DNA of 64,000 nt from Comamonadaceae bacterium G21597-S1 (GTDB taxonomy: Bacteria; Pseudomonadota; Gammaproteobacteria; Burkholderiales; Burkholderiaceae_C): positions 124,001-188,000 of the forward strand of contig JAPWHR010000007.1 of assembly GCA_027214345.1 (NCBI GenBank), in the 5' to 3' direction. Position 1 is the first letter of the stretch. Each line of letters starts with the position of its first letter. Below the pieces are notes generated by a model, which did not search any database, was not told the origin of the DNA, and worked only from the letters and a program-made list of their open reading frames with translations. Positions 43,389 to 54,098 of the stretch are shown piece after piece. The translations under genes and the position numbers were made by a program.

Positions 43389-43667
43389 ATGAATTGCAGC
43401 AAAACCATGATCAAAGTTGCCGCCGGCCTGGGAGTTGGCGCGACGGTTCTCTATTTCACATTTCCGCAGATGCAGTCGCTAATTCTGGCCAATGCGCCGT
43501 TGCTGCTGGTGCTCGCTTGCCCGATATCCATGGGCATCATGATGTTCATGATGAAAGGGTCGAACGACACCAAAATGAGCCAGGCCGCCGACCCTGGCGC
43601 CGTCCAGACGCCAGCAAACGTCCAGACCCCGGCCAACATCCTGGGCAGTGCTCCCGGGAAGGTGTGA
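43389..43667 (+). CDS. Small membrane protein, DUF2933-like
   Basis: 92 residues, two helices (AAGLGVGATVLYFTF; LLLVLACPISMGIMMFMM) and a polar tail with the repeat VQTPAN. The LACP...M pattern recalls the DUF2933 proteins at 2781 and 10534 but lacks their His-Gly stretch. GAAGGAG nine bases before the ATG. The preceding gap 43126-43388 holds no gene. Confidence 0.65.
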   Translation: MNCSKTMIKVAAGLGVGATVLYFTFPQMQSLILANAPLLLVLACPISMGIMMFMMKGSNDTKMSQAADPGAVQTPANVQTPANILGSAPGKV

Positions 43668-43675
43668 CCCATTGT

Positions 43676-43693
43676 CCGCGAATCGATTCGCGG
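43676..43693 (+). terminator. Perfect 18-bp palindrome after the DUF2933-like gene
   Basis: CCGCGAATCGATTCGCGG, nine bases after the stop, followed by two GGGGCGCC copies. No T-tract. Could end the cus-side transcript or be a protein site. Confidence 0.35.
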
Positions 43694-43789
43694 GGCGCCT
43701 TGACGGGGCGCCGATCAGGCTTGCGCACGTGTCGGTCGTACGGCATTTGCGCTGCTTGGGTCATGCCGGCCGCGTTGAAAGGACCTGAG

Positions 43790-44467
43790 ATGCCAGCGCA
43801 CGATTTGTTCCGCGCGCTTCTGGTTGGCCTTTTCGCCATTGCAACTTTGACGACGCAGGCCCATGCCGCAGCTAACGTCGAGCGCGGCGCCCAGGCGTCG
43901 CGCAGTTGTGTTGCCTGCCATTCGTTCGCCGCGGGTCGTCAATTGACGGGCCCAAGCCTGGCAGGCATCTGGGGCAAGAAAGCAGGTAGCGTTGATGGAT
44001 TTGGCCGATATTCCGAAGCACTCAAAACCTCGGATGTCGTGTGGCAACACGATACGCTGGATGCATGGCTGCGCAGCCCATCGGCGTTCATTCCGGGCAA
44101 CACGATGCCGTTTGGCGGCATCCCGGACCCGGCGGTGCGCGCGGACTTGATCGCCTACCTTCAGGCGGTATCGAGCGGCAAGGTATCTGTGCCCGATCGC
44201 GGACCGCCCGACCTAAAACGTGTGGAGGCGTTCAGGCAGGTCGTGGCGATCCGTTATTGCGCGGACGCATACCGTGTGACAACAGGCGACGGCAGGAACA
44301 CCATCTGGTGGGAGTTCAATTTGCGCTTCAAGACCGATGGGGGGCCCAACGGCCCGGAGCTTGGCAAACCAGTGATTGTCGGCAACGGAATGCAAGGCGA
44401 CCGCGCAGCTATCGTCTTCTCCCGGCCGGAAGAGATTTCCTCATTGGTGCGCAGGGATTGTCCATGA
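43790..44467 (+). CDS. Periplasmic c-type cytochrome with extra C-terminal domain
   Basis: 225 residues: signal peptide (ALLVGLFAIATLTTQAHA), heme motif CVACH at 40-44, PSLAGIWGKKAGSVDGF, and heme Met in NTMPFGG: a class I (c2/c550-type) cytochrome of about 125 residues. The last ~80 residues (VVAIRYCADAYRVTTGDGRN, SSLVRRDCP) form an unknown domain with two Cys. AAGGA before the ATG. First of nine tightly spaced plus-strand genes; probably passes electrons to or from the oxidases or SCO coded next. Confidence 0.9.
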   Translation: MPAHDLFRALLVGLFAIATLTTQAHAAANVERGAQASRSCVACHSFAAGRQLTGPSLAGIWGKKAGSVDGFGRYSEALKTSDVVWQHDTLDAWLRSPSAFIPGNTMPFGGIPDPAVRADLIAYLQAVSSGKVSVPDRGPPDLKRVEAFRQVVAIRYCADAYRVTTGDGRNTIWWEFNLRFKTDGGPNGPELGKPVIVGNGMQGDRAAIVFSRPEEISSLVRRDCP

Positions 44468-45087
44468 GAGACGGCGCTACCCTTGCCCCCCAACCACTGT
44501 CCCTCAAACGCCGCATTTGGGTCGGCGTCGCGGCGGCCATCGGCCTGGGATCCTTGAGCTCGTTGTGGCGTTGGATGCGTGAGTCCGTTGCAGAGAATTC
44601 GGTTCTCGAATTGCATTCGCGTCCGCGCGATCTGGCGAACCTGCGTTTCAGCGATTCACGCGGATCGCCAACGGACCTCGCCGCCTTTCAGGGTCGTGTG
44701 GTGTTGCTCAATATCTGGGCTACTTGGTGCCCGCCTTGCCGCGAAGAAATGCCGACGCTGGACCGCTTGCAAGCCACGCTGGGATCAGCCGGCTTCGAAG
44801 TGGTGGCGCTGTCCATCGACCAAGCCGGCATGCCGGTGGTCGAAGCGTTTTTCAAACGCATCGCAGTGAGCCATCTGCGACCTTATCTGGACACCTTCGG
44901 CGATGCATCGCGTCTGGTGACAACCGGTGTTCCGTTGACACTGTTGATCGACACAAAGGGACGAGAACTGGGTCGCAAACTGGGTCCTGCCGTTTGGGAC
45001 GCGCCGGAGATGCTGGCGTTGATCCGCAGTCACATACCTGCATCGGCGGCGCATTCAGATGCAAGGCGGGTTGAACATGCTGCTTAA
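44464..45087 (+). CDS. TlpA-type thioredoxin-like protein
   Basis: 207 residues: one N-terminal helix, then a thioredoxin fold with LLNIWATWCPPCREEMPTLD and cis-Pro TGVPLTLLID. Periplasmic, membrane-tethered reductant, in TlpA keeping copper-site cysteines reduced for SCO and CoxB. Start overlaps the cytochrome stop (ATGA). Confidence 0.92.
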   Translation: MRDGATLAPQPLSLKRRIWVGVAAAIGLGSLSSLWRWMRESVAENSVLELHSRPRDLANLRFSDSRGSPTDLAAFQGRVVLLNIWATWCPPCREEMPTLDRLQATLGSAGFEVVALSIDQAGMPVVEAFFKRIAVSHLRPYLDTFGDASRLVTTGVPLTLLIDTKGRELGRKLGPAVWDAPEMLALIRSHIPASAAHSDARRVEHAA

Positions 45088-45682
45088 GTCACTTGCGGTC
45101 ATCGCGTTGGCATTGATCACGGTGGCGTGCGACCAACAGCCGTCGCAATCCCCTGGGCGCTTCACGTCAACCGAGATCACCGGGGTGCCGTGGGGTCAGG
45201 ACTTCGACCTGACCGATCACCTGGGTCGCCCCCTAAAACTGGCAGACTTTCGCGGCAAGGCAGTCATGTTGTTCTTCGGCTATACGAATTGCCCCGACAT
45301 CTGTCCGGTCACGATGGCCAAAATGGCCAGCGTGGTGAAAGATCTTGGCGACGGGCGCCAACGTGTGCAAGGGCTGTTCGTCACGCTGGATCCTGCTCGT
45401 GACACTGCGCCAGTCCTCAAGAAATTTGTCACCGCATTTAACCCCGACTTTCTGGGTCTGACCGGCGAGGCAGCAGCGATCACCGCATTGGCGAAAGAAT
45501 TCAAGATGTTCGTCGCCGTGCGCGAGGCCGACCCGCAAGGCCGGTACGACGTTGACCATGGCGGCGGCGTTTTCGTGTTTGACCCAAGCGGCCGATTGCG
45601 ATTATTCATGCGCGACGACCTGAGCGTCGACGTGATGACTGCCGATCTGACACGACTGCTGCGCGATAACCGCAGCCTTTAA
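45077..45682 (+). CDS. SCO1/SenC family copper lipoprotein, copy 2
   Basis: 201 residues; lipobox LITVACDQ. Copper motif NCPDICPVTM and His in YDVDHGGGVF. Overlaps the tlpA-like gene by 11 bp with AAGGCGGG before its ATG. Copper insertion into cytochrome oxidase inferred from family. Copy 1 is at 29579-30196. Confidence 0.92.
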   Translation: MLLKSLAVIALALITVACDQQPSQSPGRFTSTEITGVPWGQDFDLTDHLGRPLKLADFRGKAVMLFFGYTNCPDICPVTMAKMASVVKDLGDGRQRVQGLFVTLDPARDTAPVLKKFVTAFNPDFLGLTGEAAAITALAKEFKMFVAVREADPQGRYDVDHGGGVFVFDPSGRLRLFMRDDLSVDVMTADLTRLLRDNRSL

Positions 45683-45724
45683 TTTACAGAGCCACACTCA
45701 TTCTTTGCAACCTGAGGTAATTCC

Positions 45725-46645
45725 ATGAAATCCAGAAAGCCTATTCACCACGTCCGAGTCTTCGCAGCAGTTTTGCTACTCGCAGCGTCCGTTGCAACCG
45801 CCGCCACGGCTGTCGCCGGCGAAGTCAAGCTGACACACGTTCACGGCATGTCGTTCAGCGCCGACGGCGCCAAGCTCATGATTCCCAGCCACCACGGCCT
45901 GGCAATATTCGAGGGAGGCAAATGGAGCAAAGCACCCGGGCCAACCCATGATTACATGGGTTTCTCCGCCACGCGCGACACCCTGTACAGCAGCGGGCAC
46001 CCAGCTCCGGGCTCCGGCTTGACCAATCCGTTTGGCCTGATCAAGAGCCAGGACGGCGGCAAGACCTGGAAAAATCTGGGCCTCGAAGGCGAATCCGACT
46101 TCCACACCGTCGCCACGGGCTATACCACCAACGTCGTGTACGTCGTCAACCATGCGATGAATTCGCGCATGAACCAGCCGGGCATCTACTACACCCGCAA
46201 CGACGGCATGCAATGGACCCGTGTTGTCGCCAACGGACTCGCGGGTGATCTCAAGAGTCTGGCGGCACATCCCAGTGACGCCGACATGGTTGTTGCGGGA
46301 ACAGCCAACGGGCTGTATCTATCACGCAACGCCGGTCAAGATTTCGAACGCCTGGTCGCAGGGCCGCAGGTGCTTGGTGCGGCGTTCGCCCTGGACGGCA
46401 AGTCGCTGTGGTTCAGCGGCTACGCGGGCAAGGCCACGCTGATGCACATCATGCTGGACAAAGGCGCCAAGGCGGATCCTCTGCCGATACCGGCGCTGAA
46501 CGAGGACGCCGTGGCCTATATCGCCCAGAACCCGGCACGCCACAACGAACTGGCTATCGCTACCTACAAACGCAAGGTGCTCCTGAGCCAGGACCAGGGC
46601 CGCACGTGGAAGCCGATTGCGACCGATGGAGATACCCATGACTGA
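45725..46645 (+). CDS. Secreted BNR-repeat propeller, F510_1955 family (copy 2)
   Basis: 306 residues, exactly the length of copy 1 at 16431-17351. Signal peptide ending AVAG; VKLTHVHGMSFSADGAKLMI; Asp-box-like repeats SQDGGKTW, SRNAGQDF, SQDQGRTW. In both copies the neighbours are a multicopper oxidase and copper carriers. Enzymatic role doubtful. Its last codons overlap the next small gene. Confidence 0.8.
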   Translation: MKSRKPIHHVRVFAAVLLLAASVATAATAVAGEVKLTHVHGMSFSADGAKLMIPSHHGLAIFEGGKWSKAPGPTHDYMGFSATRDTLYSSGHPAPGSGLTNPFGLIKSQDGGKTWKNLGLEGESDFHTVATGYTTNVVYVVNHAMNSRMNQPGIYYTRNDGMQWTRVVANGLAGDLKSLAAHPSDADMVVAGTANGLYLSRNAGQDFERLVAGPQVLGAAFALDGKSLWFSGYAGKATLMHIMLDKGAKADPLPIPALNEDAVAYIAQNPARHNELAIATYKRKVLLSQDQGRTWKPIATDGDTHD

Positions 46646-46775
46646 AACGAACAAGAGCCCGGTATTCCGGATGGTTGTCACGGTACTGGCCGCAATCGGA
46701 GCCATCGCGGTGATCGGCGCGGTCGGCATGGCGGTCATGCATACGACCATGATGGGAGGCGGATGGGGATGTTGA
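46638..46775 (+). CDS. 45-residue Met-rich membrane peptide
   Basis: MTETNKSPVFRMVVTVLAAI then GAIAVIGAVGMAVMHTTMMG and GGWGC. One membrane helix, then a HTTMMGGG-type end with Met, His and Cys. The ATG lies inside the propeller gene (8-bp overlap), and it is followed by the oxidase gene 42 bp on. Too short for most gene finders; the position and composition support a real gene with a metal-related membrane role. Confidence 0.65.
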   Translation: MTETNKSPVFRMVVTVLAAIGAIAVIGAVGMAVMHTTMMGGGWGC

Positions 46776-46817
46776 ACAAGGACCACCTGCGCAGGCGCCA
46801 AATTCAATGGAGCGGCC

Positions 46818-48434
<1,617 letters not shown>

Positions 48435-48449
48435 TCGTTGGTAACTCGC

Positions 48450-50417
48450 ATGACTTTCTCCTGTATCAACGCACTTCTCCCGGTCCGCACGCGCGCCATG
48501 ATTGCTGGTGCCCTGATCGGCCTGTCGCTTGCGTCTGCCGTCAACGCGCAATCGCAGAGCCCGCTTTTCGAGCGCGCGCCCGTACCGGAGGCAAGCACCG
48601 CACCGGCACCATCCTCGGGACCACTGGATGCCATCCGGAACCTGTGGTCCGGAAAAAAGGCCACAGTCGAACTGCTGCCACCCGAGCAGGCGTTCACCCT
48701 GGACGTGCGGTTCAGGGACGCCAGCACCCTGGTCGCCGAACTCCGGCCGGTCCAGGGGTATTACCTGTACCGGGACCGCATCACGTTCAGCATGACAGAG
48801 CCGACGACGGGTGTGATCAACGACGTGGCCTTGCCCGCCGGAAAACCAAAGGCTGACCCGTTCTTCGGCTCGGTCCGAGTGTATTACCAACCCGTTGAAG
48901 CGGTCATCGCATTGGCCAAGCCTGTCGCAGTTGGTGAACAGATTCAGCTGCGCGCCACATACCAGGGATGCAACGAGCCCCTGGGCGTGTGTTATCCCCC
49001 GATCGACCAGGACGTGACCGTGGCGTGGACAGGTGCCGCCGCGCCCATCGCGACGCCTGTTGCGCCCACTGCCGACGCGGCTGTGCCAGGAGCGGTGTTA
49101 CCTGCCGCCACGGACGACGGTGACCGGATACGCGATTTGTTCGCAGGTGGCAATCGTTGGGCGCTGCTGGCCGCATTTTTCGGCTTCGGTGTGCTACTCG
49201 CATTTACGCCGTGCATGTTGCCGATGATCCCGATCCTGTCGGGCATCATCGTCGGGCAGGGCGAAACGCTGACCCGGCGGCACGCGCTGAGTCTGTCAGC
49301 CGTTTATGTATTCGCCATGGCCGTCACCTATGCGTTGGCCGGCGTCGCCGCCGGGCTAGCCGGGACCATGCTGTCGGCCTATCTGCAGAATGCCTGGGTG
49401 CTGGGCAGCTTTGCGCTGGTCTTCGTATTGCTGGCGCTGTCGATGTTCGGCCTGTATGAGCTGCAGTTGCCGGTGCGACTGCAGAGCGCCCTGGCTTCGG
49501 CGGGCAACAGGGTCAAGGGCGGCAAGGTCGTGGGTGTGTTCCTGATGGGCGTGCTGTCGGCCGTCATCGTGGGCCCGTGCGTCGCAGCCCCGTTGGCCGG
49601 CGCCTTGCTGTATATCGGCCAGACCCGCGATGTCGTCCTGGGCGGGACGGCCTTGTTCGTGATGGCCATCGGCATGGGTGCTCCCTTGCTTGTCATTGGC
49701 GCCACGACAGGGTCGCTGCTGCCGCGAAATGGTCCATGGACCGGAACCGTCAAGCGGTTTTTCGGCGTTGCCATGCTGGCCATGGCGATCTACACCGTGT
49801 CGCCGGTGATTGCGGTGGTCGCACAGCAACTGTTGTGGGCTACGTTGCTGATCGTCGTGGCCATCTATCTGCATGCGCTCGACCCGCTTCCAGTCGATGT
49901 GCCAGGCCATCGGCGGCTGTTCAAAGGGGTTGGCGTCATCACTCTGCTCGCCGGGGCGGCCATGATGGTCGGCGCATTGTCGGGTCACCGGGAAATCCTG
50001 CAACCATTGGCGGGTTTCCGCGGAGTACAGGCAGCGGCGACAAGAGAACTCGCTTTCCAGCGAGTCTCCAGCGTTGCCGACCTGAACACGCGCGTACAGG
50101 CGGCGAACGGCCGACCCGTGATGCTGGACTTCTGGGCCGAATGGTGTGTGTCCTGCAAGGAAATGGACCAGTTCACGTTCAGTGATCCCCGGGTACAGAA
50201 CGTTTTGAAGGACGCGGTGCTCCTGCGCGCCGACGTCACCGCCAACAATGCGGACGACCGCGCGTTGCTGGCGCGTTTCGCATTGTTCGGACCGCCCGGT
50301 ATCGTCTTCTTCGATCGGTCAGGCAACGAACTGCCCAAACGCGTGATCGGATACCAGCCGCCAGAACAATTTCTGAGCTCGTTGGCCCAGGTCGGCGCGT
50401 TCTCGACGCAACCATGA
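48450..50417 (+). CDS. dsbD: Thiol:disulfide interchange protein DsbD
   Basis: 655 residues. Periplasmic alpha domain with its Cys pair in GCNEPLGVCYPP (about 170-180), eight-helix beta domain with LLAFTPCMLPMIPIL and VIVGPCVAAPLAG, and a C-terminal gamma thioredoxin domain with EWCVSCKEMD. Brings electrons from cytoplasmic thioredoxin to periplasmic thiol proteins such as TlpA or SCO coded upstream. ATG at 48450; a TTG four codons earlier is possible. Confidence 0.93.
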   Translation: MTFSCINALLPVRTRAMIAGALIGLSLASAVNAQSQSPLFERAPVPEASTAPAPSSGPLDAIRNLWSGKKATVELLPPEQAFTLDVRFRDASTLVAELRPVQGYYLYRDRITFSMTEPTTGVINDVALPAGKPKADPFFGSVRVYYQPVEAVIALAKPVAVGEQIQLRATYQGCNEPLGVCYPPIDQDVTVAWTGAAAPIATPVAPTADAAVPGAVLPAATDDGDRIRDLFAGGNRWALLAAFFGFGVLLAFTPCMLPMIPILSGIIVGQGETLTRRHALSLSAVYVFAMAVTYALAGVAAGLAGTMLSAYLQNAWVLGSFALVFVLLALSMFGLYELQLPVRLQSALASAGNRVKGGKVVGVFLMGVLSAVIVGPCVAAPLAGALLYIGQTRDVVLGGTALFVMAIGMGAPLLVIGATTGSLLPRNGPWTGTVKRFFGVAMLAMAIYTVSPVIAVVAQQLLWATLLIVVAIYLHALDPLPVDVPGHRRLFKGVGVITLLAGAAMMVGALSGHREILQPLAGFRGVQAAATRELAFQRVSSVADLNTRVQAANGRPVMLDFWAEWCVSCKEMDQFTFSDPRVQNVLKDAVLLRADVTANNADDRALLARFALFGPPGIVFFDRSGNELPKRVIGYQPPEQFLSSLAQVGAFSTQP

Positions 50418-50427
50418 AGGAAAGTTG

Positions 50428-50967
50428 ATGGACGTGTTTGCTCATGCCTTGTGGGCCGGCGCCGGCGTAATCCTGGCGCGCCGGCGTTGGCGCATTCCAC
50501 CGCGCGTTGCTGCGCTGACGGTTGCGATGGCGGTTTTGCCGGACATCCCTCATCTGATTCCGATCGTTGGTTGGTCTGTCTTCGGGGATGGTTCAGCGAC
50601 CGTGGTGCGTGAATACGCGAATGCTGTTGCAGGACAAACGCCGTCAGCGCCTGCATCGGTAGACTTCTGGTCGCACAACCTCTATTGCATTACCCATAGT
50701 GCGGTCGTTGCGGGGCTCGTGACATCGGTGATCTGGTTCCGCCGCCGCGTGTGGATGGTTCCTTTGCTGGGTTGGTGGTCACATATCGCAATTGACGTAT
50801 TCACCCATTCTCGAGAATACTTCGCGACCCCGATCTTGTACCCGTTCACCGACGAAGGATTCGATGGCATTGCCTGGAATACTCCCTGGTTCCTCTTTGC
50901 CAACTATGCAGTGTTGTCTGTGACCTATCTGCTCCTGTATTGGACCCGAAGACGGAGCCTCGCTTGA
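50428..50967 (+). CDS. YdjM-like membrane protein (membrane-bound metal-dependent hydrolase type)
   Basis: 179 residues, about four helices. His/Asp pattern MDVFAHALWAGAG, LPDIPHLIPIVGW, HNLYCITHSAVV and GWWSHIAIDVFTHSREYF recalls YdjM/DUF457-type proteins with possible intramembrane metal sites. AAGGAAAG before the ATG at 50428. A remnant of a second copy is at 25834-25932. Coupled to the next gene by a TTGA overlap. Confidence 0.75.
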   Translation: MDVFAHALWAGAGVILARRRWRIPPRVAALTVAMAVLPDIPHLIPIVGWSVFGDGSATVVREYANAVAGQTPSAPASVDFWSHNLYCITHSAVVAGLVTSVIWFRRRVWMVPLLGWWSHIAIDVFTHSREYFATPILYPFTDEGFDGIAWNTPWFLFANYAVLSVTYLLLYWTRRRSLA

Positions 50968-52079
50968 ACCGCAACCAGGTCGGAGCGCGATCGCGATGGG
51001 CTCCGAAGCGTGCCAGAGTGATTCCGTCGATGGCAGCTGTGGCGTGGTCCGTTACCGTCGGTATTCCGAGCGCCCTGGCACACGGCGACGGGGAGCCGCC
51101 AGCGAGCACGGCCGGGCTGTGGCCATGGAGCAGCGATGTGCTGATCGGGTTGGCAATTGCGGCCATCCTGTTTTGGCGCGGCAGCGTGCGAAGGGCTGGC
51201 AAGGGATCACCGGTATCGCGAGGTCGCGCCGCCTTGTTTTACAGCGGCCTGGGCGCCGTGTTCCTGGCGCTGCAGACGCCGCTCGACGTGATCGCCGGGC
51301 ACATGTTTTCCGTCCACCAGGTCCAGCATCTACTGTTACGCGGCGTCGCGCCCATGCTGCTGATGCTCTCGCTGCCATCAGGCCCCTTGATTGCCGGTTT
51401 TCCCACGTCGATTCGCAGACGGGTCGTCGCGCCCGTGATGCGCAACAACGGCGTCCAGTCAGCATTCGGGTTCCTGACCCGGCCACTGGTTTGCACGACC
51501 GTATACGTGACGAGCCTGTATTTCTGGCAACTGCCGGCATACCACAATGCCGCATTGATCAATACGACGCTGCACTATGTGATGCACATCAGCATGCTGG
51601 CCTCCGGTATGCTCTTTTTCTGGAGCCTTTTCAATGCAGCCTCTCCGCCTTGGGGCTCACCCTTCAGCCATCGCATCGTCATGCTGGGGGCATCCATGTT
51701 TGCCAATATCCCGCTTGGCGCGATCATCACGCTGAAGGAGTCCATCGCATACAGCGCCTACGATCTGCTGGGCAGATGGTCGAGTCTGGAGCCGTTGACG
51801 GATGAGCTGCTGGGTGGGCTCGTGATGTGGATTCCAGGCAGCATGATGGGCCTGATAGCAATGCTGCTGCTGATCCGGCATTGGGGCCGTACCGAGGAAA
51901 AGCTGGAGTTGCGGAGACAACGCGGATTCCACTTGCCGGCGTCCGATGGCGCGGCGCTTCAGGCCATCGGGGGACACTCAGAGTCAAGTCGCAGAAGGCG
52001 CTCAGCCGTAGCCTTGGCGCTGATTCCGCTCGCGGTATTTGCCGGCCTGATGGCTCTTGCGGCATGGCTCGGCCGATGA
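50964..52079 (+). CDS. CtaG-like (caa3 type) cytochrome oxidase assembly protein
   Basis: 371 residues from a TTG start at 50964-50966 that overlaps the previous stop and has GGAG seven bases upstream. Signal-like start, then about eight helices; HMFSVHQVQHLLLRGVAPML, YHNAALINTTLHYVMHISML and AAYDLLG-type segments fit the caa3 CtaG family (PF09678), also related to copper-import CopD-like proteins. His-rich membrane sites suggest copper transfer to oxidase. Last gene of the plus-strand copper run. Confidence 0.85.
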   Translation: MNRNQVGARSRWAPKRARVIPSMAAVAWSVTVGIPSALAHGDGEPPASTAGLWPWSSDVLIGLAIAAILFWRGSVRRAGKGSPVSRGRAALFYSGLGAVFLALQTPLDVIAGHMFSVHQVQHLLLRGVAPMLLMLSLPSGPLIAGFPTSIRRRVVAPVMRNNGVQSAFGFLTRPLVCTTVYVTSLYFWQLPAYHNAALINTTLHYVMHISMLASGMLFFWSLFNAASPPWGSPFSHRIVMLGASMFANIPLGAIITLKESIAYSAYDLLGRWSSLEPLTDELLGGLVMWIPGSMMGLIAMLLLIRHWGRTEEKLELRRQRGFHLPASDGAALQAIGGHSESSRRRRSAVALALIPLAVFAGLMALAAWLGR

Positions 52080-52207
52080 CCTACGCCACTTCATGACGCA
52101 ACTCGTCCGTTCATTCGAAAATCCATGACGGAACAACAGCGAACGCATCTTTTGCATCGCGAGAGCCCCGTTTGACGCCAAACAACCAATGTGTGACCCT
52201 GATCGCA

Positions 52208-52936
52208 TCAGGGATTGATTTCCTGACCCTCGTCGTGATCGGCCACGATGTCCTCCAGGAAGCGCACGAACTGCTCGCTGGTGTGACGTTCGGCCGTCTT
52301 GCCCATCACCTCGCCAGTGGCCGTGTTCAAGGCAGCGAAATGGCTCAGGGTCCCATTGCGCTTGTACTCAAAGCCGTGGCTCTCGGCGCGTCCGGGCGAC
52401 AGCGGCAACTGGCGATCCTTGCGGTCCAGCGCCTGGATGGCCGTCTTCTCATCGACGCAGAACACCACCGCGTTCTCGAGAGGCTGCAGATACAGGCCGA
52501 TAACCTCTGCTGCCTTCGTCTCGAAGTCTGGGTCGTCCGAAACCATGTGTGTGTCCAACCAGTGCGGCCGCACGCCGTGCTTGCGCCAGATGCGCTGCAC
52601 GGCACTGAAGGACACATCACCCAGCTCGGCTGCCAGCTTTCGGCTGCTCCAGTGTGTCGAGCCATCGCGCGGCTTGGATTTCAGGGTGCGCTCCAGAACC
52701 CGCGCCTCCAGCTTGGCCACAGGCTGCACAGGCGCGCGCCCAGGATGATGCGATACCAGGCCCGCAGACCCCCAGCGGCATACGCGCGGGTCCAACGGCT
52801 GATAAAGCCATCGTCACAGCCCAGCGCCTGGCGAAAGTCAACGCGCCCGCCGCGCCACGGCCGCGTTGCCCGTTTGCATTCGCATCACGCTTCGCAGTTC
52901 AGCCACTTCAAGTTCACTCAGCTTCGACGGTGTCAT
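52208..52936 (-). pseudogene. Degenerate IS630-family transposase
   Basis: N-terminal MTPSKLSELEVAELRSVMRM (ATG at 52936) stops at a TGA. The alignment resumes in other frames as VDFRQALGCDDGFISRWTRA and then KLEARVLERTLKSKPRDGST, VVFCVDEKTAIQALDRKDRQ and GEVMGKTAERHTSEQFVRFL. The DDE catalytic VDEKT is present, but the last third (with the DN and E motifs) is missing. At least two frameshifts plus a 3' truncation, so not active. A possible terminal repeat with GCCTCCAGTTATGGAGGC lies at about 52938-52955. It marks the right border of the copper island. Confidence 0.85.
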
Positions 52937-53094
52937 GCCTCCATAACTGGAGGCTACACCGTTAATTTCAATGATTCAATCTACTAGAACCCTTCGCGGT
53001 TTTATCATCGAATACTTGGCGCTGACTACTTGAACGGCTATTGCTGTTGCCGCCACGCTTGATCCGACTTCCAGCATCAGTTTGAATTCCGGCG

Positions 53095-53229
53095 TCAACG
53101 ACGTCGGGCGACAAGGCGCCACGTCGCGCTCGCTGAAAAGATGAACAGGACCAGCAGCACGATCAGCGACAACCAAATGTTCTCGGCCATCAACGCGCCC
53201 GCAGCTGTACCCGAAAGCAGAATCAGCAT
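53095..53229 (-). CDS. Small two-helix membrane ORF or fragment
   Basis: 44 residues: MLILLSGTAAGALMAENIWL then SLIVLLVLFIFSASATWRLV ARRR. Open to about 53280 upstream. Two hydrophobic stretches and a basic end look like the C-terminus of a larger membrane protein. No family recognised; may be a leftover from the IS630 event. Confidence 0.35.
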   Translation of the reverse strand: MLILLSGTAAGALMAENIWLSLIVLLVLFIFSASATWRLVARRR

Positions 53230-53463
53230 TGCCCTAAGACTGCCATAGGTCGACAGGATCTTCTCCCCGCCCCAAAGTCCAATCGATCAACCCTGTCCGC
53301 ATCGGATGGCCGATGTCGGCACTGTAGGCTTTCTCATGGTGCCCGCCTGTAAGGTTTCTCTCTCGAGCCCGGTGGGCATTTCAATTGCGGAGCAGCACAC
53401 CGGAGTGACCTGTCACTCACCGCCTGACAACAGGGCAAGAGAGTTCGGCCCCGTGGTTTCCTG
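53230..53463. other. Gap with no recognised gene
   Basis: Nothing convincing on either strand between the membrane fragment and the SWIB gene. Confidence 0.4.
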
Positions 53464-53721
53464 TCAGCTCAGGTGCTTGCCCACCAGCCCCGTCATCTCG
53501 AACATGGTTACTTCATCCTTTCCGAAGACCGCCTTAAGCTTGGCGTCGGCCAGGATGTTGCGCTTGTTTTTGGGGTTCTGCAAGTTGTTGGCCTTAATGT
53601 ACTCCCACATCTGCTTCACGACTTCGGTACGCGGTTGAGGCGTTGCGCCGATCACTGCGGCCAATTCGGCACTGGGAGTGAGGGCACGGTTGAACGCGGT
53701 TTGTTTCTTGGCAGTGGTCAT
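53464..53721 (-). CDS. SWIB/MDM2-domain protein
   Basis: 85 residues: AFNRALTPSAELAAVIGATP, RTEVVKQMWEYIKANNLQNP, then KRNILADAKLKAVFGKDEVT and FEMTGLVGKHL. The complete SWIB fold with little else. Found in many bacteria, sometimes fused to topoisomerases; may affect DNA structure. First gene past the IS remnant, showing the change of content. Confidence 0.93.
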   Translation of the reverse strand: MTTAKKQTAFNRALTPSAELAAVIGATPQPRTEVVKQMWEYIKANNLQNPKNKRNILADAKLKAVFGKDEVTMFEMTGLVGKHLS

Positions 53722-54098
53722 CTGAGACTCGTAAGTAGAAACAACGATTCTAGGGCGTGCTGTCGATCCACTCGTAATCACATGCGACCGCCGCGCAAGC
53801 GATTCAGGAATTTGCTTGTCCGCGGCGCGGCATCGCCAATGCATGAACAACGCAAACCCCGATGACTGGAACGCGCCAGTTGCGCGAGTTCGAGGCTGGC
53901 GGACGCTATCCAAGCCATGTCACCTCCATTCAGGTGAAGCGCATCACCTGCCCCGCTGGCGAATCTGCCTCACTTGCAGCAAAATCCCAAGAGGCCAGAA
54001 CGCCTCCCGCCACTCGAAGACAACTTGCCAAGCCGACTGCAGCCCATCGAACGGATCCTGCCGCAGGACCTGCGCGATCCATGGCAACCGGCCACACG

